A program made the translations under genes and the position numbers. The notes beneath the pieces were generated by a model, which had not been told where the DNA came from, searched no databases, and saw only the letters and a program-made list of their open reading frames with translations. DNA of 64,000 nt, taken from Kryptolebias marmoratus. Lineage: Eukaryota; Chordata; Actinopteri; Cyprinodontiformes; Rivulidae. The stretch covers positions 13,453,430 through 13,517,429 of the forward strand of contig NC_051445.1 in assembly GCF_001649575.2 (NCBI RefSeq), in the 5' to 3' direction. Below, piece by piece: positions 12,001 to 22,400 of the stretch (position 1 is its first letter; each line of letters opens with the position of its first letter).

Positions 12001-13938
12001 TTTTTTTTTTTTTATCTGCTTGTTATTTCTGTCTCATTTCTCTAATTCTGGTTCGCTCTGTTGAATCCCTTTTTGTTGACTTCATGTCTCTGTTTCTGCG
12101 TCTCTGCCCTCTCAGTGTCAGTTTGGTGAAGAACAAACTGGATCCGGAGAGCTTGGGCATAATTCTTCTGGGCCCATTCCTGTTGGAATTTTTCCCAGAT
12201 CAGGTATGTGCGCGTCTGGAAATGAACTTCCGTTTTTTCGAGACGCGCACACATACGTGCGCGTTCCACGTGTCACACAATCCATATCATGGTTGAAACA
12301 TATTGAGAAAAGATCTGCATCCTCACACACACACATGGAAGACACCGATGTCTCTTTGCCAAACAAATTCAAGGTTTTAGGGTGAAAATATTCCTCTGGT
12401 GTCTTGTATGAAACGTGACTGTGTTCGCGATCGTGTGACGAACGTGAAAAGGAGCAGTAAATGCTTTTGTGCGGCAGATCGTGTGAAGAGCACAGAACGA
12501 AAGAGATAGAGTGAAACTGTGCTAAAGTGATCAGGGCTTTAGGGACTCACCAGAGGAATGGTCTCAAGCCGCAAAGAAATTACGCTACCATTGGCCAACT
12601 GGACCCACACACACGCTCAGACACACGTGGGATTAGTGTGAGGGTTAGGGTTTCACATATAGGCATATAAACACGAAAAACTGGACACACTCTCGGGCAA
12701 ACACCTTCTGCACCTTCAAGTCGACTTCATGGGAAACGTTTTGGCTCACTGTCATTGTTCAAGCGTTTCTGTAGCACTGGCTGCTTCGCCGTAATTGGAG
12801 TCTGGGCTTCGCGACGCACAAATAAACACACACATTTAGGTTTAACACTTGGGATCTGATATAAAACTTTGCTTGCGGGGAAGAAATGTGACTGTTTGAC
12901 TTTTTTGGTTTGCAAGTACTCTGCCTTTGTCAGTCAATGAGATCCTGTTTGACAACAGAACATGTTTTTCACTCCTCTCTGTGTCTGCGTTGCAGGATTC
13001 AGGAATCCCAGACTCATTTCCCGTCTACCACTACAATGGACTTAAACAATCCAACCACAAAGAGAGGGTAAAACACTCTTTCATGCGAGTTTTTTCCATT
13101 GTAACTAATGGTGGTGGTTCCGTTTAATATTCCCCGCCTCTCTCCCCATTACTTCTCTTCTTTTCCTGTCATCATTCATACACACTCGCGCTCGCGTACA
13201 CAGAGCTGAAGGTAGCCAGCCACTCCGGAATAAACAGTAGCTGTTGTGAGCCTAATAGCCCGTCCATCCAACCAGAGACCCGCATAAAGCCTCCCGTTTC
13301 TCCGAGTCGCTTCGGCACGAAGGCCACTGTCAGCAGCCTCGCTATGGAACAACAGCAAAAACACAAACCTATTAGGCAGGCCCCATTTGATGGATGATTG
13401 TCAGTATATGTCGCTTGTGGCTTTGCACAAGCCTGGTACTCAGGAATATCAATTTCCTCATCCATCAGCTCTGTCACGTCTTTAAATCATTTTTTTCATG
13501 CTGCTACCTGATGTTGCAGGAAGGGCACGGGATGTGTGCCCACACAAAAGCGCACACCTACACACACATATGTGCATAGCTGAGCACCTATAAGGTTGTG
13601 ATGGCAATTCCATTCCCATGGCTCCAGATGGGAATAACAGACGCTCTGACAGCCGCCCTCTGTAGCTGGTGGATGCATGTGTATGCTCGTATTCATCGCT
13701 CTGCATTTTACCTCTGACCCCTACACAGGAAGTGACTGCAAGTGTGTAACGTTATGTGTTTACTGTGTATTTGTGCTCGTGTGCTCAGGTTGAGTATGTG
13801 GAGGGGACAGCTCTGGTGCTAGGTTTTGAGGACCCCATGGTTCGGACTGATGACACTCCAGTGAAGCGCTGCCTACAGACCAAGTGGCCCTACATCGAGC
13901 TGTTGTGGACCACCAATCGCTCCCCGTCGCTGAACTAG
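50..13938 (+). CDS. mindy3: mindy3 (FAM188A), MINDY-family deubiquitinase, C-terminal half (8 exons; 5' part outside the window)
   Basis: Eight exons (50-129, 349-419, 723-803, 8543-8615, 10719-10791, 12116-12203, 12996-13067, 13789-13938) join in frame to about 228 codons ending at TAG 13936-13938. The product matches the C-terminal half of vertebrate MINDY3, with recognisable blocks TGHAVSNVWDGDRECSGM, FLKSPKFPIWILGSETHL, VYHYNGLKQSN and the C-terminus LLWTTNRSPSLN. From family knowledge, MINDY3 is a cysteine deubiquitinase that trims K48-linked ubiquitin chains. Its catalytic Cys lies in the N-terminal half, upstream of this window, while the His in SETHL (exon 723-803) is probably the catalytic His. 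A degenerate EF-hand-like stretch (FDPEDNGFIPESL) spans the junction of exons 8543-8615 and 10719-10791. Phases agree at all seven junctions, and one intron has a GC donor. The gene is followed in the same orientation by itga8, as in human. Identification is firm; whether the upstream half is intact cannot be seen. Confidence 0.96.
349..419 (+). CDS. mindy3: mindy3 internal exon
   Basis: The acceptor is tttcttttag and the donor is gtacga. The exon encodes (K)LHGIHKQASVGFLTLMESL then RYCK, in register with the human segment KLLGIHEQAAVGFLTLMEAL. It ends in phase 0. Confidence 0.94.
723..803 (+). CDS. mindy3: mindy3 exon carrying the probable catalytic histidine
   Basis: The exon encodes VGAFLKSPKFPIWILGSETH then LSVFFTK. 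The acceptor is gttcgtctcag. The 3' end ACCAAG is followed by gcaagt, a GC donor in otherwise strong consensus (AAG|GCAAGT); a GT donor in register with the homologous protein is absent. The His in SETHL aligns with the conserved MINDY catalytic His; this assignment is from family knowledge. Confidence 0.92.
1389..2165 (-). mobile_element. Degenerate LINE (non-LTR retrotransposon) 3' fragment, antisense in a mindy3 intron
   Basis: Read on the minus strand, 2092-1823 gives a 90-codon open frame with the C-terminal reverse-transcriptase block QVEEFKHLGVLFTSEGRM and YRSVYVPTLTYGHEL. It is followed, across frameshifts, by ERSQLRWFGHLVRMPPGRL (about 1690-1620) and the basic C-terminal region. The 3' end lies at an ATCC-type short repeat near 1389-1400, which is a usual LINE 3' tail in fish. 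The 5' end stops near 2165, so this is a 5'-truncated dead copy. The endonuclease part is missing. The family is common in teleosts, but I cannot assign the clade (Rex/L2-like) securely. Confidence 0.85.
3023..3050. repeat. (GT)n microsatellite
   Basis: A run of about 14 GT units lies in the large mindy3 intron. It explains the apparent low-complexity open frames around it. Confidence 0.9.
7615..7648 (-). repeat. Fragment of dispersed repeat family A
   Basis: The minus strand reads AATTAAAGGCCAAGCATTTC, matching the start of the repeat seen at 47218-46838, 51270-51320 and 59220 onward. Only about 30 bases are recognisable. Confidence 0.5.
8543..8615 (+). CDS. mindy3: mindy3 internal exon
   Basis: The acceptor is gtctctcaacag and the donor is gtaacg. 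The exon encodes EMSLVGPESPSEQARRVFQS then FDPE, matching human MALVAPEAPSEQARRVFQTY. It opens the EF-hand-like stretch and ends with one base (G), which completes GAT (Asp) in the next exon. Confidence 0.94.
8616..10718 (+). other. mindy3 intron, no gene seen
   Basis: This is a 2.1 kb intron. It contains T-rich stretches (8840-8860, 9437-9450, 9608-9625). Opposite-strand open frames at 9680-10190 are short and overlap one another, and they resemble no known protein. No transposon could be recognised. Confidence 0.6.
10719..10791 (+). CDS. mindy3: mindy3 internal exon
   Basis: The acceptor is ccttttctag and the donor is gtaagt. The exon encodes (D)NGFIPESLLEDVMKALDLV then SEPE(Y), the second half of the EF-hand-like segment. 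Position 12 of the would-be loop is Leu rather than Glu, so Ca binding is doubtful. The last two bases (TA) join T of the next exon to make Tyr. Confidence 0.95.
10792..12115 (+). other. mindy3 intron, no gene seen
   Basis: This is a 1.3 kb intron with no recognisable mobile element. A pyrimidine-rich stretch at 12000-12070 lies upstream of the acceptor. Confidence 0.6.
12116..12203 (+). CDS. mindy3: mindy3 internal exon
   Basis: The acceptor is ctgccctctcag and the donor is gtatgt. The exon encodes VSLVKNKLDPESLGIILLGP then FLLEFFPDQ, nearly identical to the human segment INLMKNKLDPEGLGIILLGP. It ends in phase 0. Confidence 0.95.
12204..12995 (+). other. mindy3 intron, no gene seen
   Basis: This 792-base intron contains short CA-rich patches (12325-12335, 12605-12625) and nothing else that I recognise. 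Confidence 0.6.
12996..13067 (+). CDS. mindy3: mindy3 internal exon
   Basis: The acceptor is ctgcgttgcag and the donor is gtaaaa. The exon is 24 codons long and in frame at both ends. It encodes DSGIPDSFPVYHYNGLKQSN then HKER, matching human YHYNGLKQSN. Confidence 0.95.
13068..13788 (+). other. mindy3 last intron, no gene seen
   Basis: This 721-base intron has short CA-containing stretches near 13548-13572 but no identifiable element. Confidence 0.6.
13789..13938 (+). CDS. mindy3: mindy3 terminal coding exon
   Basis: The acceptor is cgtgtgctcag. The exon encodes 49 residues and TAG at 13936-13938, including VEYVEGTALVLGFEDPMVRT and TKWPYIELLWTTNRSPSLN. The last 15 residues are almost invariant in vertebrate MINDY3, which fixes the gene identity. 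Confidence 0.97.
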   Translation, partial: VEYVEGTALVLGFEDPMVRTDDTPVKRCLQTKWPYIELLWTTNRSPSLN

Positions 13939-14690
13939 AACTGACACAGCCCCGTGCATGTGGTCGGACTACCACCGCCCCGCCACACCACAATTCCCCC
14001 ACCCCCTGTGCACACTGACCACAAAAGGTCAGCAGGCTGCAAAGACGTATGAGAACAAGGAAAAAAACACGAATGCACAAAGGGAGACACGGACTAAACA
14101 TTCAAGCCTGACATCCATTCATTTATTCATTCTCCATCACACATTCCACACAAACTCAGCTCTGCAATGATGTTATCTGTTCGCCACAGATTATTATTAA
14201 CTGGTAGGATGTTTATGAAGTGATCGTTTAAGGAAAAAAAACGAGTGTTTATTTTTACAGCTCCGCTCAGCGCCGACAGCTTCTGCTACACTTTAGCAGT
14301 AGACATTTAGAAACCGTTTAGAAAGCAAAGTTTAGTTCAGCCTGTTTGTCATCAAATCACACACATGTAAAGCCCGTCGACTGTGAAACACTAATCTTAA
14401 TCCAGCGTCAGGACTGTTCGAGGGAAAACCTACCAAAGCCTTCCACAAATGAGAACACAGTCGGGGACACACACACACACACACACAGTCACTTCCACTG
14501 CGAAGAGTTTACAGCGTAAAGGGACCAACCAAGATGCAGAGATCCTGACTGGAGGTTTAAAATGTTTTAACCGAGATGAAGTTTGTTTAGGTGCTCTGTG
14601 TGCTTCATGCACTGCATTAGGATGTTGGCCAAGTGCTTGTATTTATTATCACGCTCAAAAGTTCGGGAATAAACACTTTTTTTGGTTCAG
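13939..14690 (+). other. mindy3: mindy3 3'UTR (inferred)
   Basis: Non-coding sequence follows the stop codon. An AATAAA hexamer sits at 14668-14673, and the transcript end is placed about 15-20 bases beyond it. A (CA)n tract at about 14468-14488 lies within it. The length is inferred from the signal only. Confidence 0.6.
14668..14673 (+). terminator. Putative mindy3 polyadenylation signal AATAAA
   Basis: This is a canonical hexamer 730 bases after the mindy3 stop codon. It is followed by a T-rich, GT-containing stretch (cactttttttggttcagttg) that suits a downstream element. Confidence 0.6.
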
Positions 14691-15187
14691 TTGTCTGAAT
14701 TTTGTAGCTTTGAAATCTTAGACAATCTCCTCCTGTTTGTCTTATAAATGCGTCCTGACCCGACACGGGACAACCTCGGGTTTCAGATGTTCAAGGTCTG
14801 TTTGCTGCCTCGCCACTAAATCACATTCAAACTGATGCTGTGTGTCCCAGAGAGAATCTAAATCAGCATTTTACTAAATCTCCAAGACACTAATGGCGAC
14901 TTAAGTACTTCTCCGTAAACAGAAAGTAATCCCCCTCAGATGGAAAAGGGTGTTTGTGGAATACCAAAATTTCCATATAGAAGACAAATTAAACCGTCCT
15001 TCCACTTCATTTCATTTTTGCCTACAAGGTGACACATCATTTTCACGATTTGTGTGCCAACAATTACTCTAAGTTGGTGGCAGTTTTTTAAAATTGATAG
15101 TTTAAATGTTTCAAGTCGATTTGACTTTATACAGATGATACATATACTATTCAGAAACCTCAATGAATAACCAGCTTGTGCATCTAG
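14691..15187. other. Intergenic, nothing recognised
   Basis: A stretch of about 500 bases between the mindy3 end and the LINE copy, with no feature I can name. Confidence 0.5.
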
Positions 15188-16255
15188 AAACCTCGCCTGG
15201 AAAAGGGAAACTGGGGCACCCCCTGAAGCCAGGCCTAAAGGCGGAGCTGGTGGCCGAGCCTTGGCTCCTGGGGCTCGATCGGGCCAAGCTCAAAGAGACA
15301 GGATGCCACCTGCATGGGGACCGTCAAGGTTGGGTGCTGTGTAAGCTGGGTGGCAGGCGAGGGAGGGTCCCTGATCATGGCACATCCTGGTGGCGTGGAA
15401 TGTCACCTCACTGGCGGGTAAGGAACCGGAGCTTGTCTGTGAGATGGAGCGTTACCAACTAGATATAGTTGGGCTAACCTCTACGCACAGCTTGGGGTCT
15501 GGAACCCAACTCCTAGAGAGGGTCTGGACTCTTCTATTCTGGAGTTTCCCAGAGAGAAAGGTGCCGGGCGGGTGCGGGAATACTCACAAGCTTCCGGCTG
15601 AGTGCCAGACCTGTTTGTGGTCATCAACTGGAAACAGGTGGAATGCTCCCTCCGGGTTAGGGGAGTGAGTCTCTGCCTCATGTGGAGGAGTTCAGGTATC
15701 TGGAAGTCTTGTTCACAAGTGATGGTAGGATGGAGCGGGAGATGGATCAATGAATTGGAGCGTTGCTTTGATAGGTTGTCCTAAAAAAAGAGGCAAAACT
15801 CTCGATTTACAGGTCCGTCTACGTTCCAACCCTCACCTTTGGTCATGAAGTTTGGATCATGAACGAAAGAATGAGATCTTGGATACAAGCGGCTGAAATG
15901 AGCTTCCTTCGTAGGGCGGCCGGGCTTAGCTTTAGGGATAAGGTGAGGAGCTCCATCATCTGTGGGGAGCTTGGAGTGGAGCCGCTGCTCCTCCTCATCG
16001 AAAGGAGTCAGCTGAGGTGGTTCATCTGATTAGGACACCTCCATTTGGAAGTTTTCTGAGCATGTCCCACTGAAAAGAGACCTCGGGACAGACCCAGAAT
16101 TTGCTGGAATTATGTATCCTCTCTGGCCTAGGAACGCCCTGGAATTCTCCAGGAAGAGCTAGAGAGTGTCACTAGGGGTAGGGAGGACTGGGTTTCCTTC
16201 CTGGACCTGTTGCGTCTGCAAACCGACCATGGATAAGCAGTAAAAAATGGATGGA
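15188..16255 (+). mobile_element. LINE copy with large internal deletion (endonuclease start joined to RT C-terminus)
   Basis: The plus strand shows a 5' untranslated-like part (15188-15389). Next come the first residues of the apurinic endonuclease domain (WNVTSLAGKEPELVCEMERY then QLDIVGLTSTHS, 15391-15500). From about 15640 it switches to the far C-terminal reverse-transcriptase block ([46 protein letters not shown] up to about 16030). The tail reads ggataagcag...atggatgg. Most of the endonuclease and all of the catalytic palm are absent. Stops and frameshifts show that it is dead. It belongs to the same family as the copy at 1389-2165. Confidence 0.85.
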
Positions 16256-17652
16256 TGTCTGACATTAAATCAGACTAGACCTTTCCTGTTTTAGGTTCGT
16301 TAGGATTCCCAAAATTATTTCTATTTGCTAAATGCCTGAATATTAAAATAATTTTTTATCACTTTCTTCAAAGTCACAAGTTTACATACATTTTCTCAGC
16401 ATTGCCTTTAAACTGTTTGACTTGGGTCATATGTTTTGGGTTTCTTTCCACAAGCTTCTCCCAATAGTTTGCTGGAATTTTGTCCCATTCCTCCTGACAG
16501 AACTGGTTTAACTGAGTCGGATTTTTAGGCCACATTGTTTCCACATGCTTTTTCAGCTCTTCCCATAAATGTTCAATAGGATTGAGATCAGGGCTTTGTG
16601 ACGGCCGCTCCAAAACATTGACTTGTTTTCCATTAAGCCACTTTGTAACCAGTCTGGCAGAATGCTTCAGGTCATCGTCCGTTTGGAAGACTCATTTGCA
16701 CTCAAGCTTTTACTTCCTGACTGATGTCTTGAGATGTTGTTTCAGTATTTCCACATCATGTTCTTTTCTCCGTTTTGTGGAGAGCACCAGTCCCTTCTGC
16801 AGCAAAAGAACCCCACAACATAATGCTGCCACCCCCATACTTCAGAGTTAGGCTTGGAAGCTTCCTTCTTTTTCCTCCAAATGTATCGATGGTCATTGTG
16901 GCCAAGCAGTTCAGTTTTAAGTTTCATCAGATCACAGGACATGTCTCTAAAATGTAACATCTTTGTCTCTGTGTGTATTTCCAAACTGTAATCTATCTTT
17001 TTTATGTGTCTTTCGCCATAATGACTTCCTCACTGACTGGCCCTCTCAGCCCATGTCGGTACAGGACTGGTTTGTCTGCGGGTAATGACTCTGACCAGCT
17101 TCAGCCAGCATCTTCACAAGGTCCTTTGCTTTTGTTTTGGGGTTCATGAGCACATTTCACACCAAAACGTCTCAGGAACACAGAACCCGTATTCCTCCCG
17201 AGCGTTAAGAGGACAGGGCCTTCCCATGGTGTTTGTACTTGTGTATAATTGTTTGAACAGATAAACATGGCACCTTCAGGCATCTGGAAATCGTACCCAA
17301 GGATGAGCCAGAGTTGTGGCGATTGACAGCTCTCTTCTTAATATCTTAGCTGATTTCTTTTGATTTTCCCCATACTTTCACACAAAGAAGCAGTGTGTTT
17401 GAGGTGCGCCTCCAATTAATTGTCTGCCAACAAAAGCTTTCATAGCCATGACATCTTCATCTGCACAAAGTGTTTAAAGGCATAATAATCTTAAAGTAAT
17501 AAAGCATTATCTCTCTTATTTGTCACGCATTTAGCAAAAATAAATAATTTTAGGAATCCTAACTGACCTAAAACAGGAAAGGTTTAGTCTAATTTAATGT
17601 CAGACAGTGAGGAAATAAAGGCTTCTGTGTATGTAAACATCTGGTTTCAACT
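16256..17652 (-). mobile_element. Inactivated Tc1/mariner-type DNA transposon, one terminal repeat truncated
   Basis: Inverted terminal sequences pair 16256-16335 with 17606-17525: TGTCTGACATTAAATCAGAC at the left, and TGTCTGACATTAAATTAGAC reading inward from 17606 on the minus strand. The right side continues about 46 bases further to an outer end of the type seen in fish Tc1 elements (ATGTAAACATCTGGTTTCAAC, ending near 17652). The left outer end is missing, where the sequence abuts the LINE tail. A decayed transposase lies between them on the minus strand. The structure is that of the salmonid/Sleeping-Beauty-like branch of Tc1; the exact subfamily is not determined. Confidence 0.88.
16371..17365 (-). 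pseudogene. Tc1-type transposase pseudogene
   Basis: The minus strand reads a start-like MGKIKEIS near 17365, a helix-turn-helix-like segment (RAVNRHNSGSSLGTISRCL), and a C-terminal 79-codon open frame 16613-16374. That last part carries the Tc1 signature QSPDLNPIEHLWEELKKHVE and ends FKGNAEKMYVNL. In between there are many stop codons and frame changes (for example 17240-16650), so no functional enzyme is encoded. Length is about 995 bases, which fits a roughly 340-residue transposase. Confidence 0.88.
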
Positions 17653-18894
17653 TTACGTATTTGTGTACCTGCATGTTCCGCTTTGGGTCTGTACACGGCA
17701 GTGGTGTAATATTGTCTGGGTGTGTTTTTAATCTAGCCTAACACACAGAGAGAGAGAGAGAGAGCATTAACCGTCTCATTATGAGTTTGTAAAGAGAGAG
17801 GGGAACGAGGGCACGGTGTGAAAGAAATAAACAACTACTGTTCATGTGCAGGAATCAATCCAGAATGACCTGCAGTAAATCTCTGATCGGAGCGCATTGG
17901 CAGACTGACAGGATGTAACCTGAACTCTGTGTGTGTGTGTGTATTCCTGGTAACAGAGTTTTATTGGATGCAAGACAAAAGGAGGAACTGATTACAGATG
18001 CACAAATCCACAAAAATTGCTGCTTCAAAAAAAAAAAAAAAAAATTTTAAACTTAGACTGCCTAACAAAAAGAGTCACATCACAGCAAGAACAGTTATTC
18101 CTTTTCCCCTCTGTAATGGTAAGTAAAAGAAAGATGTATGTGCCTGATCTCGGCTGCTCATGTTTTGTAGCTTTTTCTTCCCTCTGTTCGTTTTAGATCT
18201 ACAAAGGAACAGCTGAGAAAGACCAGAGACCTCTTCAGAGCTGCAGGGGGGAGGAAAAAAGCATCAGTTTAGAGGTCTAGACGAGGTGAACTAAGTCTGT
18301 GTTGACACGGAAAACTGGAGGACAGGAGGGATGGATCACAAGCATCAGGTTGGGCTTTGTGAGGGTCTCCACCTGGCAGGACAAGGCCTGCTTTCTTTCC
18401 TGCTGACCTCACCTTCCCAGCTGGTTTTATCCTCACTTTGGACGGGAAACACTCCACTTCGTGTGCAGCTCGTTTACTGTTTAATCCATCAGTTAGGCGC
18501 TCATAAGGCTGTGTTTGAAGAAATAGACTCAGAAAAAAAGGTCGATTGGTGGGCTTAGATTAAGAGGGTGCGACCTTTTAGTCTCTTACTCACGCTCAGG
18601 GAGATTTTGAAAGACTTGAGAGAGTTCTGCTGTAAGCCGACATAATAATTACTGACATAATTACAAGAGATTATTCTCAACGGAAGGAAACACAACCCTG
18701 TTTAACAGCTTGTAAAAAAAAAGGGGGTGGAGGAGTTGGCCTGAAAGGTGTTTAATTTACTAATTACGCGCGCACTTGTCATATCTTTTCGCGGATGTAT
18801 TCCCAGATTGGTTAGTGGCACAAATTTCACTTTAGTTCCAGAAATTGTTTCAGGAACAAAAAAAAAAATAAGAGCCGTGCCATAAATGGAGCGG
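17653..18894. other. Intergenic region upstream of itga8
   Basis: It contains a (GA)n tract at 17751-17764, a (GT)n tract at about 17929-17942 and an A-run at 18028-18044. No gene was recognised. Some of it may be regulatory for itga8, but no element could be named. Confidence 0.5.
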
Positions 18895-19222
18895 TGACGC
18901 GCCATCCTCCTCTTTGCGCGCTCAGATGTGGTCTGTGCGCCTTGTAAAATGTGTGTGTGTGTGTGTAGGGGTGAAGTTGTGTGCAGAGTGGGGGGCGCAG
19001 CAGCTCAGTCTCGTATCGGAGGCTCTGGGGGCAGACCCGGTGGCTCGAGGGGTGTCAGGACGGTCAGTAGTTTCTGGAGGAGAGGGGGAGCGAACTGCGC
19101 ACCGGGAGCGCGCGCGCATGCGGCCACTTCGCGTTTCGCCAAACCGGGATCGACTCTTCACTCACCTGCGCACGGGAAGCCCCTCTTTCCCTCGCCTCGG
19201 CTTGCCTCGCCGCCTGCTGAGG
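18895..19222 (+). promoter_or_regulatory. Putative itga8 promoter/5'UTR, GC-rich
   Basis: Base composition switches sharply from A+T-rich to G+C-rich with many CpG dinucleotides from about 18895 into exon 1 (about 19416), which looks like a CpG island. No convincing TATA box is seen. The reading frame of itga8 stays open upstream through 19118 (ATG) and 18926 (ATG), but both ATGs have poor context. The transcription start cannot be placed from sequence alone. Confidence 0.5.
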
Positions 19223-19416
19223 ATGGAGCGTGGATGGGACTGCGCCTCCTCCGCCGGGGTGTTTGCGCTGGCGGTGCTCTCCGTGCTCTGGCTGGCGCCA
19301 AACGGGGTCTGGAGCTTTAACCTTTACGCGCAGCATCCCACGGTTTACAGGGGACCCGACGGGAGTTATTTCGGTTATTCTGTGGACTTCTACCAAGCTT
19401 CCACCGCCAGGAGCAC
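19223..19416 (+). CDS. itga8: itga8 exon 1: signal peptide and start of propeller
   Basis: ATG 19223 is in strong context (AGGATGG: A at -3, G at +4). It encodes a hydrophobic leader, [20 protein letters not shown], then [20 protein letters not shown] and YSVDFYQ. The donor is gtgagt. It ends with two bases of a Thr codon. An upstream in-frame ATG at 19118 would add a basic 35-residue extension and is less likely. Confidence 0.9.
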
Positions 19417-22400
19417 GTGAGTGGCACCATCAGGGCTGATTCTGCTCTGCAGGAGCTCTGATCACTACTTTAACCTGCAGAGATTGATTTTTTTTTATTA
19501 ATAGGGTTCTTAATCAATGCCTTATAAGATAACAGCAATGCATGAGATTAATATAGTGTAGCAAAATAGTGAATGTGCTCATTTTCTTTCTGTCATTCTT
19601 GTTTCCTTTTATCCACTAGCATCAGTGTGCTGGTGGGGGCCCCTAAAGCCAACACCTCCCAGCCAGGCATAGTGGAGGCTGGAGCCGTCTATTACTGCCC
19701 CTGGCCCGGACCGCCTGATAGCTGCAGACAGATTCCTTTTGACAACTCCAGTGAGTCTCCTGAAACATTTTAAAGCTTTTTTCTATCTGCTGGATCTGAA
19801 AGGATCTTGTGATACAACCCTCACCACCACCCCACCACCCGGGGGTGACCAAACTTGGGCAAAAGTCTTGAAGCACTGTTTCACTGTAGAAGGGCACAAC
19901 TGTTTTAGATGAGGTACACTTTTCTTCAGACATGCTGTGAGGTCAACGCTGGCATCGTTTGGTGGCTTTTCAGATAATTATTTTGCAACAGTCGTGACTT
20001 CTTTTTAAAACCATCAGAATTCTGTAACTTCCATGACTTTGTGTTACTGTGAAGCTGTATGACAAAAACAGAGATATGACATGTGGCTCTCATCCGTTTT
20101 GTCTAACAAAAAAAAGGGGGGGGGGGCAGCTGGCAGGTTTTCTGGCTGACCTCATGTTGATTATGCTATTCAATATGTTATCATCAGCGGCCAATCAGCC
20201 ATTGCTCGTGCATCTCTGATGCACGGAGTAGTGCATGAGGTAGAGGGAGGAGGGGGGGGGAAGGAGAGAAAAGGGGGGGCCTAAACTGTCTGCACATGGG
20301 AATTTAGTTCTCAGTTGGAGGAACGGGGGATTGGGTGAGGTCTGCTTTTTATTAGCTCTTGAGATCATACGCCGGTCTCCTCTCCCCTTCCCATGTCCCA
20401 CTTGGATTCTCCATCAGTCTGTTCCCTTCTCCTCTCGCTTCATAGAGACTTGATTTTTATGGCAACCACAAGGGGGGAAAAAAAAGTAGAAACTGACTGC
20501 ACATTTAGTTTCGGATGTTTGACAAATTCAGAGAAAGCTGCAAACGTTTGTGTGTGTGTGTGTTTGCATAAAAAAGCTTCCAGAGGATGGAGATTAAAGC
20601 TGCAGATGATGCTGCTGGTGTGCTCATGTTCATTTATGATCAGGGATTTCTTAACAGATGATCAGCCGTTCATCAGAGTGGATCACCTAAAAGGAACGAA
20701 AAACAGTCGAATGGATCGGCTGACGACGCGCTCACTTTGAACTAAAGCAAGACTCCACAAAGATGAGGACCACAGCTGATAATCGCCAGGTTTCACTGCG
20801 TGTAATTATAAAAGAGAAACACAGTGAAACAAACGTGTTGTTTAGGGGCACGTGGGCTTCTCTTCGCAACAAGGGGTGGGCGAAGAAGGTGATTGATGGC
20901 AGCTGGCACACTGAATATTTCTAGAGTTACGGCTGACCCATTTTTACAGGCATTAGAAAAAAGAAAAGAAAAATCAGCAGGAGTGGAGAACATAAGTCTG
21001 TGCTGATTTATGTCACACATCGGTTTCACATGTGCCTGCCTGTGTTTGTGTACCTGTGTGTGTCCAGACTTCAATGACGTTAAGCAGATGTGTAAAAGTC
21101 ATGGGAGTGAAGTGAGGGGATGGGAGGGGGTTATCAGAAACTAGTGATAGGTCGTGTCACTAGGATCTGAGTGAAGAAAATCTAAGTGCTTTAGTGTCTG
21201 ATTGATGCTTTTCTTCTCAGTTTTCCAGAAAATGATGCATTTGGCTAAAGAAGATATAATTAAAAACACAAACTATGGAATTATTTTCTATAGCTAAAAA
21301 AGACTCCTTGTTGCCTTTCAAGAGGAGTTCACAGTCATATAAAATACACCTATGTACATCTGGAAGCCACTTTAAAGTTAAGCCATAAATGTTGTTGTCT
21401 TAAACTCCGATCTTCCATTCTTGAGCCTGCATTATGATTAGAAAAGATCTACGACTCCCTGATAAAGCTGTTTTTTATTAAAACTTCATCGTCCTCACTC
21501 AGCTTCTGTCAATGATTGTTTTTCTTGGACAGTTTTCATTGGACATTGGACTCTTTTGTTTCTCCGATATTAAAACTGCAACTAATCCTCCTCCTTACAG
21601 ATCGGGGAGCACAAAAAATATGTTCAGAAACAAACCAGCCAAATTAACCAACGTGTTCTTTGAACTATGTCAGAGGATGAGTCAGAATAATAAGGATTTT
21701 TTTAAAAAGCAACTAATTAATTAGTAAAACGTGCACCGTACACCTGTTTGACATCGCCATGTTCCTGTAACTTTGTGTGGGTCCCCCGAATGTGTGTGCA
21801 AACATGTGCTAAATCAGTTTTTAATGAGGAGGGGGGTCTGTGTGGCTCTAAAGAGACCCAGCTGCTCTTAAAAAAAAGTGCTGGAAAATGTCTACAACAA
21901 GCAAACACACACACACTAAATCTGTCACATTACTGGGGACCTAAATGCTACAAATTTGTGTGGAAACCTGGGTCTCTTTTAATGTTACCTCGTTTTATGA
22001 GAGAAACTTGAAATGGGGAAAAAAAATCTCCACATCCTTGCAAATGTTTGTCTCTGGGGGGGGACAAATGGTGTTTTGATGTGTGTTACGGGCCTGTTTA
22101 GGACGTCACTGTTTACTCCTGCTCATTAAGGACAAATGATCACAGACCACATTGCTGTGGTGTCTGTCAGCTTTTACTGCCAGCGCTTTCAAATGTCTCT
22201 TCGGTTCCACTTTTTTTATGTCTTTTCCATTTCCCCCTCTCTCTCCCCGGCTCTGTCGCCAGATAACAGAATGATTAAAGTCAACGGCACCAGAGAGCCT
22301 TTGGAGTTTAAGTCACACCAGTGGTTCGGAGCATCCGTCAGGACGCACAAAGGAAAAGTGGTGGTGAGTGGACAAAGTGTTAGACAATATCGGAACAATA

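Noticed and set aside
18926..19222. Longer N-terminus for integrin alpha-8
   Set aside because: Both upstream ATGs have poor context and a hydrophobic signal peptide directly follows ATG 19223, so the shorter start was used; the alternative is listed as a finding.
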